From Gymnogyps californianus (lineage: Eukaryota; Chordata; Aves; Accipitriformes; Cathartidae), in NCBI RefSeq assembly GCF_018139145.2, contig NC_059479.1, positions 4,588,001 to 4,652,000 of the forward strand: a stretch of DNA of 64,000 nucleotides, read 5' to 3'. Position numbers and translations under genes: made by a program. Of this stretch, positions 52,182-64,000 are shown one piece after another. Under the pieces are notes generated by a model. The model ran no database searches, was not told where the DNA came from, and saw only the letters and a program-made list of their open reading frames with translations. Every line of letters starts with the position of its first letter. The first letter of the stretch is position 1.

Positions 52182-52310
52182 AAAGGAATATAACAAAAAA
52201 AAAGGGGGGGGCAGGCAGAGGAAAAACCCCAGTGATGCACAATGCAGTTGCTCACCACCCGCTGACCAATGCCCGAGCAGCGATCCGTCCCTCCCGGCCA
52301 ACTCCTCCCT

Positions 52311-52320
52311 GTTTATATAC
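52311..52320 (-). promoter_or_regulatory. LTR TATA box
   Basis: On minus this reads GTATATAAAC, a strong TATA box in the expected U3 position, about 264 bp from the U3 end of the LTR. GC-rich sequence containing GGGAGGAGTTGGCCGGGAGGG follows where initiation would occur (about 52285-52290). Promoter activity is plausible from sequence but untested. Confidence 0.65.
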
Positions 52321-52583
52321 TGGGCATGACGTTCCATGGTATGGAATACCCCTTTGGCTAGTTGGGGTCAGCTGCCCCGGCTGTGCTCCCTCCCAGCTCC
52401 TTGCACACCTGCTTGCTGGCGGAGCATGGGAAACTGGAAAGTCCTTGGCTTAAGATAAGCGCTACTTAGCAACAACTAAACCATCAGCGTGTTATCAACA
52501 TCATTCTCACACTAAATCCAAAACCCAGCACTGTACCAGCTACTAAGAAGAGAGTTAACTCTGTCCCAGCCGAAACCAGGACA

Positions 52584-52588
52584 ACCAT
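52584..52588. repeat. Target-site duplication, right (ACCAT)
   Basis: Exact copy of the pentamer at 51955-51959, directly after the terminal CA of the LTR. Confidence 0.92.
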
Positions 52589-55500
52589 GAAAATCTCTTT
52601 CCATTTGTAGAGGAGAGATGAAGGCAAGCATGCCCTGGCTAGGAGTGGGTACAGTGAGTGGGGTCTGAATACCGCAGTTAAGAGGCTCAGACTGCTCTAG
52701 GCTCCATCACCCTTTGGGCTCTACTCAATGTACTGGACCCTGAAGTTGCTTGAAGTTCTGTAGTCCCTTTTCCAAGCTTTGATCTTTCTCCTTCCTTTAG
52801 ATGTTTGCCCCATTCTACTTTTCAGGTGGCTAATTTGCTATTTTCATTTACTTTTCAAAGTAGGTAGCTCCCTTTGAGTAATACAGAGTTTATCGTATCT
52901 TATAAGTTTGAAATAAAACAGTTTTACAATCTCAGATTTTCAAGAACACAAAGGTAAGCAAGAAATAAATAACACCTAAACAGTTGAATATTCTGTATTT
53001 TTAGCTGATTCACTGACAAATTAAATACAGGTCTTAAAATTCTTGTATTACTTTGTCACTCTGAGAGGCAAACTTAGATCAGGTGCAGATTCTGAAATTT
53101 AAGAGCACATCTAAGGCAACTCTCTTGGCAGATCACTAGTAGTGAAAAAAAAAAAAAAAAAGCAGCTCAGCTCCTACTCTGCCTTCTGGCTCACAATATC
53201 TATATTCACTGCAACACAGTTTGAAGAGTAAATCTTACCTTGTTTTAATCCCAGAAATAGAAGTGACTAATTTCTAATAGTTAAATGTGCAATGGGAAAT
53301 TAACACAGTAAGTCAGCCGCAGTTTCCTTCGTATCAGCCCTTCAAGTCTGCATGTAGCACAGGTGCCTCTGGTTTTTCACTGACTGCTACATGCATTTTG
53401 TTCTGCCATTTTTAACTGCGTTAGCAATAAGGTAAGGGGAAATGGAAAGTTGTTCTAATATGAGCAAAATTTTCTGAAGATATGTTTAATACAGAGTGTC
53501 CACTGAAGACACAAAGTGAGAGTGAGAATGAATCAATACAACGCATGCAGAAAAACGTATCGTTTGCTCATCCTGATAGAAACTCTTGCCTCTGCTAAGG
53601 TATACATGTACAGAATGCAAAGATGAGAAAAGAACTGGAAAGGAGCCATTCAAGGGTGAAGATCAGTAAAATTCAGCTATTTTTATTGTGTCTGCTGCTT
53701 TGCCACCAGAATTTACGGAGGACTTGGAGTCACACCATCCATCATAGACAAATGCTGAAAAGACAGAAGATGGAACTGTGCTGTTCTGGAAAAGCAAACA
53801 TTCAAGCACATCACATGAATTCTTTTTGCACACAGCTATTTTTGCTTTTCCTTCCTTCATTATAATGATAATAATCTGTAGCTCCTTAGTCCCACGTCTT
53901 CAAAGCCTGATTTTTAAAGGCTCCTTAATGTGGCAATCTGTCACACAAATACATACAGACCCACTCTTCTTTCATGGCATCTGATCCAGTCAAAAGGCTG
54001 ATCATATGAATCCTAGAAGCCCACAAATAATCTTATTAATATATGTGAGTGTTCTCATATACCTATATGTACAGCTATGCCTTTAGACTTTGCAGGGTCA
54101 TTGATGACCAGATCAGACATTGCTTAGCAATACTGCAAGCATCAGATCTTATTTTTCCTTAGAAAAACTGTCATACTGATAATCACACAGACTGCAGACT
54201 GAACCAAGCACGCACATCTGATTACTGAATTGCTGGTGATAAGGAATAATAGACATTTGTTTGATGGATAAATCCAAATATACGGGGAAAATGCACACTG
54301 TGAGCACATTTCATTTGACTGTTTCCATCATACTCAGTGCCTTTTAATTAGGGGATGCCTGAACAAACAAAGCAATGTTTGCTGGAGCTGATAGAAAAGA
54401 TAGCGCTACCTAATAGAAAATACTACGTCAACTAATATTAGTGAAAAGCAAACATCCAAGTCTCTTTCTGTCTCTGCAATCAACTTGTTAGAAGATGGAA
54501 CTATGACTGTCACAATCTCCACTTCGAACAGAGAAGAATAGGAGTGATATCGCCTGAGCCCCCACAGCTGCTAATACTGCCTTTGCTACAACCTACACGT
54601 GGACTGACCAGTCCCCTACAACAGTTTGGTTAAGTTAAGCCTTGGCTCCAACCCACTTAGGTGCAAGACTGGACAACAATGCTCTTCTGAGATGGAAAGA
54701 AAGTCCTATTTAATACTATGTTAATTGAAATTCCTAACTGGTACTACACGGAAATACAGGCAAGTACATCCTTCAAAATTAAACCTGAAACAAACACAGT
54801 ACTGTGATAAAAGATTTGAGAACAGTGGGGTTGAATTAACAGCAGAAATAGATGTCAGCACGACTTATGAAGAAGCACACCTGAAAACCACCATGCCAAA
54901 ACCTCAGGTAAGATTGGTAACACAACCAATAAGTAACTTTATTTAACTGTCCTCTTTGTAAAAGAGTAGCTAAATATGTTAGGGAGCTATTGCTGAAGGT
55001 TAACTAACAAATAAAGACTAACAGGAGTAGATATTTGAAATGGTTTGTTATTAAAAAAAAAAAAGACTGGTGAAAAAAGAATGGAGGAGCACATAGCTGC
55101 TCTTGGCCTTCCCATTCATATAGCTTATGCGCATGTAATTAGTCAAGAAGAGACAAGGAGAAAATACTGCTTTTTAGCAAAGATTTTCAGTATCTATTTT
55201 GATCAATGAGCATGGAAAATGACACAATGATAAAAAGGGCCATCTTCTCATATCACTAATATATACTGTTATCGAACAGCTCTGTTTTCCATGACTGGAC
55301 TTTAAAGTGTAGCAAAGTAGGCACCACTTATTATGCTATCAGACTTTAAATCAAAATTGAAAGTACTGGTTTTAATCCACTAACCGCTATATGGAATAGT
55401 GTGTACTCCTGCTTATGTTTCTTAAATCTAGTTTCACAGTCTCAGTGCTCATGCACTGAGCAGCAGATAGATAAACTTCCAACTTCGAAGCTATTTATGC

Positions 55501-57499
55501 ACATAGTATAAATAAAACAAGAAAAACAGCATGTAGGATGTATATATACGTGGCTCAAATAGCCCTCTTTTTTTTCCTCTGCTCCTCAGGAGTGTCCCAT
55601 TAACAGTATTACCTTTTTTTTTTTTTGAGGGGGGAGGTGGATACAAATTAAGTATTTGTTCTTTTACTTACATTAGGACTGTTTTTCGACTAGTTTCTTG
55701 CTGTTTCTGTAGTCTTCTCATTCTAGACTCTACCTTTACCACAAGATAATTGAAGGCCAAGCAGCCCCATGAATATGCCCACATACAGCTTCATGCCGCA
55801 AACCTGCACCTTTATAGGTCATAAATTATCTTACCAGGGGACTATAAACAACGTTGGACTTTGAGCACTATACTACAAATATTGTTTAAATCAAGACATC
55901 ATGTCAAATGATAAAATGCACATTTTTCTAAGACTTCTACTCTCTAGGCCATCGGATTTGCACTTTACTTTCTATTATTACTTTTTTATTAAGGAAACTT
56001 AAATCCTGTTGAGAAGAGCTTATTTAGGTTGAGCTGTCACCTTTAGCTTCAGAACATTAAGTCTTGACAAATGCTTCTTTTGAAGTCTGACACCTGTTTC
56101 TTTGGCATTTCCCACTTTCAGGAACTCATTAGACTATAATACTACTCAGCACAGCACAAGTAAAGAGAATGAATTAAAGTAGAAATGCTTTCAGACGTGA
56201 AAGAGCAGTACAAAAGAGCATCCCTTTGCTAAGGTTTCCTCAGTAGTTTAGATAGGACCTCAGGAGAGCTCATCTCGAAGCTGTATGGTTTTTTCTTTAA
56301 TGGGAATCTAATGCCCATGAAACAAGCCAGATTAGCAGCCCCAGAGACCAGACAATTCTATCTTAAAACAGATACAGATCAGGAGGAGAAACCAGATTTC
56401 TTTGCAGATACTTTCAGAAGTACAGGGAAACATCCTTATTATTAGACCTTCTCTTAGGCCAAATATCAGGTATCTGCTCTTTCTGGAACTGAAATGCTTG
56501 AGGGGAATGTTTCTGACATACTCTGAGATGTGAGTCTCTTAGATTTTCCTTTACATTTGGCTTCATGAAGATTTTGATGGTAAACTTCTTCAAACATTTA
56601 TTTATCGGTTTGGGGGGGTCTACATCTAGAAGGGAATCCATAGCCCACCTAAATCACTGAAAACAACTCTCATGAACTCTCTCTAAGCTTAGAGTAGAAC
56701 TACAGAACCAGATCCACAGTTTATTTACCTCTGCCATGTATTTAGACACCATACCTATGTTTTTTTCACTTTATTCCCTAGAGTTTCAGGTATGAATTTG
56801 CAACAGAGACTGAGGGATATACTCATTAGGAACGGGGTACTTGAATTAATTCCTTTGAAAAACCCACCTCTTCTGGATATTTCAAAACCTACTTTTAGTC
56901 TTACAAAATAGACTCTATACGAAGTGTATTTTTTCTATGGCCAACAAAAAATTCAGTCTCTTTTTGTGAAAGATTCACTATGATGGAATATATATTCAGT
57001 CGTATCCTGAAAAGCATAACAATCTTAAACAAAACCTGTTACATTTATTTTATTGAAGAAAGGGATGTCAAAAACCCTTCCAAAATGAGATTACAGACAG
57101 CATTGCAATGATCCTTGAATTCTACACTAAAAATCTACTAAAATATAAAAACAGCCTTTGAATAGTTTCGTACAGCAGCAATCTAATCAAACTGACCATC
57201 TTTCAGGACTGTATTTTACAGCACTTTTAAGCAGTGCTTATACCTACTGGGGATTTTGTTAGCAGGGCTGGCAGTATTATCTTTTTTAAGAATACTTGGC
57301 ACATTCTTTGTAACACTGTTTTAATCTTTTCCCAAATTTGATAATCTTTAGCCAACCTGGCTGAAATATTCCATACAAGGCTCTGCCTTAGAATGACATT
57401 TTGGAAAAGATTTAGCTCCAACATTTCAGGCAATTCTGAAAAAAAAGATTAAAGAGCAAATGAATTTGTGAAAAAGACATACAAGTATTCAACTAAAAA
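52589..57499. other. Non-coding AT-rich DNA, no gene recognised
   Basis: Unique sequence with an A17 run at 53145-53161, an A run near 55053 and a T run near 55614. A G7 run occurs at about 56611. Short frames at 53623-53984 and 56414-56641 have no recognisable product. Confidence 0.55.
53145..53161. repeat. A17 tract
   Basis: Seventeen A bases are followed by a GC-richer AGCAGCTCAGCTCC segment. No SINE or LINE body is seen, so it is a plain homopolymer. Confidence 0.9.
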
Positions 57500-57962
57500 G
57501 TGCAGAGCAGGGCTCCCCAGCTGGCTGTTTCAGAGGCAGCTCAGAGAAAACACAGAACTCCTCACCAGCAAAAGCACAGGAGATGCAGTGCAGCAGCGGC
57601 TGCTCACACCCAGCAGCCACCAACAGGACTGCTCACTGTCGTAAGCTCCACAGCCTTTGCACTGCAGATCCTTTAGTTACGCATCGTTAATCAACCAGGT
57701 TGTGCGGAAGGAAAGAAACCTTCTCCCTGTGCAACTTTATAACAACAGCCATTGTGGCTGACAGAGAACTGGACCATCCCTTGCCCCATAGCCATGATGC
57801 ACCGAGAGCAGCGGGGTTTCTGGTCTCCCCGAGTGCAGTACGATGCACGGTGGCATGGCTCTGTTGAGTATGTGTTCACACACGGGATCTCAAACAAATC
57901 ACCTCGGAGCCGTTGGTGGGTCACTGGGTTGTTCCTAGCTGGCCGTATGTGACAGATTACCA
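57500..57962. other. CpG-elevated patch with frames open on both strands
   Basis: Roughly 460 bp are GC-richer than the flanks, with a CpG count (more than ten within 57620-57955) far above the surrounding DNA. The minus strand has a 90-codon frame (57691-57963) with eight Cys residues, including a CCYKV near its end. The plus strand has a 66-codon frame (57752-57952). I recognise neither. The splice context upstream of the minus frame (…TCTTCAG then ATGG) has a poor pyrimidine tract. It could be a decayed exon, a small CpG island or regulatory element, or a fragment of an unrecognised retroelement. Confidence 0.4.
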
Positions 57963-59599
57963 TCTGAAGACTCCCACTCTACCACCTTTGAATGTTAACT
58001 TTTCAGTTCTAAGCTTCTGTGCATATATATTGATATACATGGAGAGGTCACTGTTCTTATTTATGTGGGTAGATGTGAAATGTAAATTTTTGCAGTTGGC
58101 AGATGCATACATTATAAAAACCAAGCACATTAAAAAAAAAGCTAACATTAGAAAATTATACAAACACATACACAGACATATACACTTAGTGTATATATTT
58201 ATAAAATAAGCATCAAATCTCCTGTTAAGATATCTGAAAACTTTATGTAAGTAAAATATATTATTAATTACATGTAAATATAGGACACGCTGAAAAAATT
58301 GTCATCATTTATAAACCAGTTATATCTTTAATGTTTAGTGTTTTCTAAACTCAGTATTTTTCTATATTTAATAGACTAAACAAGGTGTTGCGTGTTAAAT
58401 GTGAAAGTACACGTGACAGTAATTCTGTTTGGGCATGGCTGCTGCAGCAATTATACGATGTTGCTCGATAGCTATGCAACTGATGTTGCAATTTTGTTCA
58501 TACATCACTACAACATAAGTGTAGCATCAGTGCTGCTACTGCTTGGGATAGTAACAGAACAACTCAAAACCTACCCTTTATTGCTGTATTTCTAGGGGGA
58601 AACAAGTTCTGAGGTCTTACAAACTACGTTGTTAAATTTATTCAAATATTTTTTGTTATCTTTTCAGACACACATTCCTAAAAATTGTGTCCCTCCTTTT
58701 AAAATAGTTGCATAAATTTCCATCACACATCCACGGCCGTACGCATCACGGCTAAGCACTGTTGCAACTGTGGCACTGCAGGCAGGGCTGTAAGGCCGAT
58801 TTCATTATACAGCTGTGTGCTTCAACTTTTACTTAACATTGCCAGTTCTTAACTGGTGGGCTTAGACCTACCTTGCTGGACAGATGATGTAAAGAAAAGT
58901 ACATCCCTTCTTAATTAGCTGAATGATCTACAATGCATTTCATGCTTGAACAAATATAACTGAAACAATTGAAATCATATTAGCCATGCAGAAAATAATC
59001 AAACCGCTGGCTTAGCTCTTGGTGAGAACTGGTCACTTTTCCAATTTTGCAATGAAAATGAAAAACCAGCAATGCTGTAAAGCATTAGCACCAGCGTTGG
59101 TGTATTTACAGCCCAAATTACTATTCTGTTTTAAGCTATGTATTTTGCTAGAAGACATCCCCAAAATTATACTCAAAGCAACCAGCAATCATAACTAAGA
59201 CAGACATTTCTCATACTCCAGCCCTTATCAGAAGACTTTGGAATACAAAATTAATAATCAAACATTAATCTTTTCTAGAGAAAAAAATAAGCATGAATTT
59301 AAAAAAAAAATCCAGAAGCAAGTGAATAAATTAATCTCAAGCTTATGTTATTCTGCAAAGGATAAAATAATGAAATGTGGATTGAAGAACTGCTATCTCT
59401 CTGTCACAGTCAGGGTATGTAAAACATCCTTTTGTTACCATAAGGCTTTGGTACCTGCATACTTATTTCTTTTGATATCCGTAAAGGTGTCTATAAAGCG
59501 TCTCAATAATGCTGTTTGGAATCACTAGGGAGCATGATAGGCTGTGGAAGTAAAATGCATGCAATAAGGTTTGGAAATTATAAGAGCACGAAGAAGCTG
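57963..59599. other. Non-coding AT-rich DNA, no gene recognised
   Basis: Very AT-rich. It contains a small palindrome with ATATACAC and GTGTATAT arms near 58179-58197. A 96-codon plus frame at 59238-59528 is Lys/Asn-rich with no recognisable domain and looks like chance. Confidence 0.55.
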
Positions 59600-60075
59600 C
59601 AGCCATAAAATGCTTGAAGTGGAGAGGGAAGAACGGTGGGCACAGAGCGGAACAGCATGGGAGCCAGAAGCAGGTCCTGACACAGAAGCAAGACACTCTC
59701 TGTGCATCTTGCCCTAGTGAGACAGGAGCTTCAGGCTCATGTCTGAAGGCAACGGGTTACTCGTCACACACATAAGTAGGTTTTGTATCGGAGTCGGTGT
59801 TAGACAGCGGCTCCCAGGTTGTCTAAAGGAGGTCCCGGTGCCCTGTGACCCTCGCCTTGCGCGCTGCAGGCTGGCTCTGGGCTCAGGCTCTGCGGAGCTC
59901 CAGGGGTCCGCTGCAAGGAGCTGCTGTTCGCTGCTCCCAGTAACTTCCCCAGTCACTCAGCGGGAGCAGGAGCTGCTGCTTTGTGGTAAGCAGCTGATTA
60001 GCTGTGTCTCGCTTTTGTGTGAGGCAGCAGCTTCCACCGAATTCCTACAGGGTGTTCAAAATGCAGTCATTTGCC
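59600..60075. other. CpG/GC-elevated patch, possible non-coding promoter or exon
   Basis: GC content and CpG frequency rise sharply, especially between 59735 and 60045 (words such as GGTCCCGG, TTGCGCGCTGCAG and CAGCGGGAGCAGG). A 117-codon plus frame (59739-60092) and an 80-codon minus frame (59714-59956) both cross it. Both are compositional, and neither resembles a known protein. A donor-like GTGGTAAGCAG occurs at 59983-59993. A weak CpG-island promoter of a non-coding RNA, or an old GC-rich repeat fragment, are both possible. Confidence 0.35.
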
Positions 60076-60497
60076 TAATGATTTGGCAATGACTTGGAAC
60101 TGCTTCATATGAAAGAGAAGAGGCATGGCATATTGTGAGATATTGCCTCCCTCAGTGCTCGGGAAGTGTGGAGGCAGAAAGACAGCTGTCCGGGACATCA
60201 GAGCTGGAGGTGGACCTTATCCACCCTTGAAGATATGGCGGGGAGAGGGGGGGCCCCACAAGGGCTCAAGGCAAAAGCAGGACATTGAATAAGATGAGGT
60301 GGAAAGCAGAAAAAGACAATGCAGATGTTCGGAGATCAGAGAATGTTTGCTAGTGATAATGACCGCAAATAGCCATATCTGCGAGTGGGGGAGTTGGGAG
60401 TGTATTTTAAAATACTTTTGGAGCTGACGTTATCTGACAGGGCTAATGGACAAGACAGAAAGGGGACTCGGAGTGCTAGCAATACTTTTATCTCCTA

Positions 60498-60537
60498 TGA
60501 CAAGTTCGTTTGAAGATTTTTATAAACGAACATGTCA
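60498..60537. repeat. Hairpin, 14-bp arms with one mismatch
   Basis: Left arm TGACAAGTTCGTTT (60498-60511) pairs with AAACGAACATGTCA (60524-60537) at 13 of 14 positions around a 12-base loop. The arms contain one CpG each. No further structure is seen. Confidence 0.85.
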
Positions 60538-62351
60538 ATTCTGAATTTTTTTTTGTACCTGCACGTTATTTTTCAAGAATTTAAGTCTACACAACTTCTA
60601 AATATGCTACTGTTCACATGTATTATTCATATTTACAGTCGCATGTATCATTACTTCAGTGCGTACGAGTTGTACAACTAGCATTAACTTTGCAGAGGAC
60701 ATTCTGAACTGATAGAAAGGCTACTTAGAAATACAAATAACAGCAATGAATCCACTTTGTATTATAGAAGGTTTAAAATATTATACTGTTGCTAAAAAAC
60801 TTTGTATTAGTAAATGTGGATTATCACAATATATCCAACGGTAAAGACAAAACTTAAAAAATACATTGTGTGAAACTATTTATGAAATCTAGATCAATGT
60901 CATACATAAGAAGCCACGGAAGTTCAAATAAATAAATCAAAAAATAGTTGAAAATCAGTGTCATATTTTGCTTATCATGATCATTCTGCTGCATTCTTAG
61001 TTCTATAGCAGTATTTGGATGACACGTAACTAGAGCTGAGTACTTTGTAATGAATAATTTATTTCACCAATTTTGCGTCTTTTTTTCTGTGACATATCCA
61101 TGAATAAACAGATCACGATTTTCTTTATTTGTAATTCAAAGTTCTCTGACAGTCCCTCCTCAACCCGCTTCCCTTTACAGTGTTTACATTGCTTACATGG
61201 ATATTCCAGATATTGCAGTTGGGGAGGGTTAGAATCAGAGCTATGTAGTTTAGTTGTGCGTGGTCAAACACCATTGTTTCTATTCCCCAGTTGGACTCTT
61301 CTGAAGTAATTGGGTGTGAATGTTCATGGAGAATAAATTAGACTTTGCTTTTTGTGATCCTGAATGTAAAACCAACTCTCTCTGTGCATTGGCACCAATA
61401 AAACGCAGAAGAAACTCCACAGAAAGCTGACACACAAAAGGCATGAGCACAGCTGAAAGGAATTCATTTAAAAATTCATATGAATATTCATAGGGATTTT
61501 TTTGCAGTATGTTCTGAAATTAAACATTATGAAAACAACTTTTTCCTTAGTAGATTCAACTTTGGTCTGTTCACCTGTTCTTGATGAGGCCACTGGGAAC
61601 ACTTTAGTGGTTAGAAGGAAGGACAAGCTTGGGGCTCTTGTTGGTCTGAGTTCAGTCAGTCTTTTTTTGGACCCAAGCCTAAAGGCATTTCTTTTCTGTA
61701 TCGTAGTTGGGCTCTTCAATCAAAGAAAGCAGTGAAAATTTTGGAAGGCTCACGCTGAAAGGTAAAGCAGGGCTGTTTCCTGGGTAGGCTCATGGAGAGG
61801 AGGAGGGGAACACCCTTCCCTGTGCGAACTAAAACACTAAGGCAGCATTTTGCTGCTGCGGAATAATCAGTCACTTAATATTTTGATGGCAATTTTGTAT
61901 TATGCGTGAAGCACAGACTTCTACATGCCACATCGGGAGGCAGTGCAGAAATACATCATTCACATTTGTCAAATGGATGCACTATGCATTCCCCATCTGC
62001 CTTGCTATCTCTGCTCGGTAGGTGCCGAAGGGAAGAGGCAGCCCTAGATTTCTTTTAACAGTTACCACACTTTAGATAGTTTTCTAAAGGATTACAGGCT
62101 TAGAAAGTCAAAATCCATTCCAAGAGAGGTCTATACTACTAACTATAATATACTCTTAGCACAAAGTAAGTTTAAAGATAGACAAAGTAAAACAGCTGGG
62201 ATAAAAATTTAAGTCAGAAGTTACGTTCCACAAGCAGAAGTAATGCTTAAGGCTGTTTTGCATTAGTACATTTGAAGCACATTGTTTCCTAATCTACTTT
62301 GAAGAAATGTTTAGGGATTTTATTAACATAAAACAAGATAGTGAGAGCAAA

Positions 62352-62422
62352 TTTGATATCAATTAACATACTAATTAAATGTCACTTAGTAGTTTTAGCA
62401 ATTACTTGATATTTAATTAACC
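62352..62422. promoter_or_regulatory. Cluster of homeodomain-type AATTA sites
   Basis: Within 71 bp there are CAATTAAC, CTAATTAAAT, GCAATTAC and TTAATTAACC, all containing the ATTA core bound by many homeodomain proteins. Two arms, TTGATATCAATTAAC and TTGATATTTAATTAAC, form a near-repeat about 54 bp apart. AT-rich DNA yields such words by chance, so the call is tentative. Confidence 0.3.
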
Positions 62423-64000
62423 ACTTGAATACCTTGGGAGATCCAGATTATTGTACATGTAATCAAAGGGCAATTCTTCTGACCCTGTGGGTATATGCTG
62501 CATGTCAAGACAATCTGTAGATAGCAACAAAAAATAACTTTATGCACTGTGACCCCAGGTATGCTGAGTTGCTGTGTACTCAAGAGATTAATTTACTAAT
62601 TTGAATGCACTAAGTATCAGTTAAAAAGCTTAAACATACCTCAAGTGATTAGGGACCTACATAAACAACATGAACAACCTACAAAATATCAATGATTTTA
62701 GTTCAAGCCACGTTTTAAATTCATACTGCAAAATTGTCTTGGCATTTATGAAACTTGTATTCACCATCAGGTCCTTTTATTTTTAGCAAACAGCTACAAG
62801 GATTGGAGAGTACGGAACCAAATATTTTTAGGAAGAAAATTATTTAAGGAGAGCAAACATGTACCTGAAGTCTTCTGGACTGTATTCACAAAGAGGCATC
62901 AACTTTCGCATAAGGGAGATTCCCTGGTGGACCATTTCTGCAGCGGTTTTAGGAAAAAAAGTCTTAATCCCTCACAAAACAGGCATGATCTCTACCTGTT
63001 GAATTGCCCTCTCCTACAGATAAGTCTCCTTCCTCCTACTTCTTTTGGAGCTGTGTCTGTGTCATTCGGCTCATGTTGTCATATTGCACCACGCTGCCAA
63101 CGACTACCCATGACAACTTGTAGTAGTCTCATGACTACTACAGCTACAGTATTAGAGAGTCACTCTTCTTCATTTCTGCCACTTTTCTAAATGGACATTA
63201 ACAACTCCTAACTCTCATTTTTAATCTCATGCTTGTAAACCCAGCAACCTTCCCACTGCTTTTGATTATCTTCTGAATTGCTGCGTTATTTATGCTTCCG
63301 TTTCTCCTTGTGTATGTCAATATGGAGAAACTGGGCAAAGTAACCTTTCTGTTCCCTTTGTAGCTCTTTCCCATTTGCCATACAAGAAAACAGAACTTCA
63401 CTCATCTTTAAAAAAAATACATCATTTGCTGTATTTGTGTTTTCAGTGATTTTTTCACTTCTTGTCTTTGTCTCATTTTTATACTCATTAAAGCTTTTTA
63501 TTTACAATGTATCTTCAGATCTCTCTCTCGAATCAGATACCCATCCCTCTCACTTCACCGAAACCAATCTAAGTCTCTAATGGTCTCTTTGAAGTAGAAA
63601 TAGAGAATGAATGCTCCTTCCTCCTCCCTGTTCACCTATCAGCCACCTTAAACAGCTAGTGACATGCCATTTATTAAAATCTTTTCCCCCTTTTGCTTTT
63701 GTGTTTTGTTCTCCCTTGGTTCTCCTGAAACACCTCTAATTTATCCTTCAGAGGATATTTATCAGTCTTCTTTCATTTATGGGTGGGGACTGCACCGATT
63801 TCTTTCAAATTCCTGTGGGGTCCTCTCTTGACATACCAAGGAGATTGAAAAGTGCTTGAATACTCCAACCTTTAAAAGGATTTACTTGTAATTTTAAGCG
63901 TATGAAGTGAGTTGATCTTATTCACAGTTTACAAAGGCTGTTCATGTCTTAACTATAGTTTCTTAACCAGAGTAGATTTAAAGCAAATAGAGACGATGGT

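Larger units (their letters stand above)
51960..52583 (-). mobile_element. Solo LTR of avian endogenous retrovirus
   Basis: This 624-bp unit begins TGTCGTGG and ends CCAGGACA, so it has TG...CA ends with near-perfect 8-bp inverted termini. It is flanked by the exact 5-bp duplication ACCAT. Orientation comes from signals on minus: U3 begins TGTCCTGGTTTCGGCTGGGA, a TATA box sits at 52311-52320, an ATTAAA polyadenylation signal at 52098-52103, and the U5 end reads GGGGTTAAACCACGACA. Bird genomes carry many closely similar LTRs. No gag, pol or env lies next to it, so the provirus was lost by LTR-LTR recombination. Open frames of 60-122 codons inside it are incidental. The clean ends and duplication suggest it is much younger than the LTR at 6684. 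Confidence 0.95.
60076..64000. other. Non-coding DNA, no gene recognised
   Basis: Mixed complexity at 60100-60310, including a G-rich GGCGGGGAGAGGGGGGGCCCC near 60238, then AT-rich unique sequence. It contains the hairpin at 60498-60537 and the homeodomain-site cluster at 62352-62422. From about 62930 to 64000 the plus strand is C/T-rich, but no exon is recognised. Confidence 0.55.

Noticed and set aside
51969..52337. 122-codon minus frame and overlapping plus frames in the solo LTR
   Set aside because: They lie entirely within LTR sequence, cross the trinucleotide repeat and encode Leu/Ile runs. No LTR protein is expected.

Overview
The window looks like nuclear DNA from a bird. It is AT-rich, and its recognisable mobile elements are all avian types: a 5'-truncated CR1 LINE tail (about 44936-45510, minus strand), an intact solo LTR of an endogenous retrovirus with TG...CA ends and a perfect 5-bp target duplication (51960-52583, minus), and an older, internally shortened LTR of another avian family (about 6684-7206, plus). 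I see no Alu, L1 or B-type SINE, and nothing bacterial such as dense coding or Shine-Dalgarno spacing. The bird species cannot be determined from this.

I found no host protein-coding exon I can defend. The longest open frames (up to about 137 codons) are antisense to CR1, lie in LTRs, or are chance frames in AT-rich DNA. I recognised no tRNA, rRNA, snRNA or CRISPR. The window is best read as intergenic (gene-desert) or deep intronic sequence.

Layout. 1-4.6 kb: unique AT-rich DNA. 4.69-4.93 kb: a GC-richer patch, followed directly by a segment of about 220 bp (4932-5151) that recurs at about 80% identity, same orientation, 11.5 kb away (16399-16628). 6.68-7.21 kb: old LTR. 7.2-30 kb: unique DNA with small tandem duplications and short hairpins. 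30.2-30.4 kb: a diverged tandem duplication with a period of about 114 bp, then a 20-C run. 30-45 kb: unique DNA with C tracts and short duplications. 44.9-45.5 kb: CR1. 49.86-49.95 kb: a striking perfect inverted repeat (33-bp arms, 20-nt loop). 51.96-52.58 kb: solo LTR. 57.5-58.0 and 59.6-60.1 kb: two CpG/GC-elevated patches that could be regulatory or exonic. 60-64 kb: unique DNA with a cluster of homeodomain-type TAATTA sites near 62.4 kb.

The most interesting items are the duplicated 220-bp segment pair, the 33-bp perfect hairpin, the clean solo LTR with intact promoter-like signals, and the two CpG-elevated patches. None amounts to a clear new biological system. Identity figures are by eye, without alignment software.
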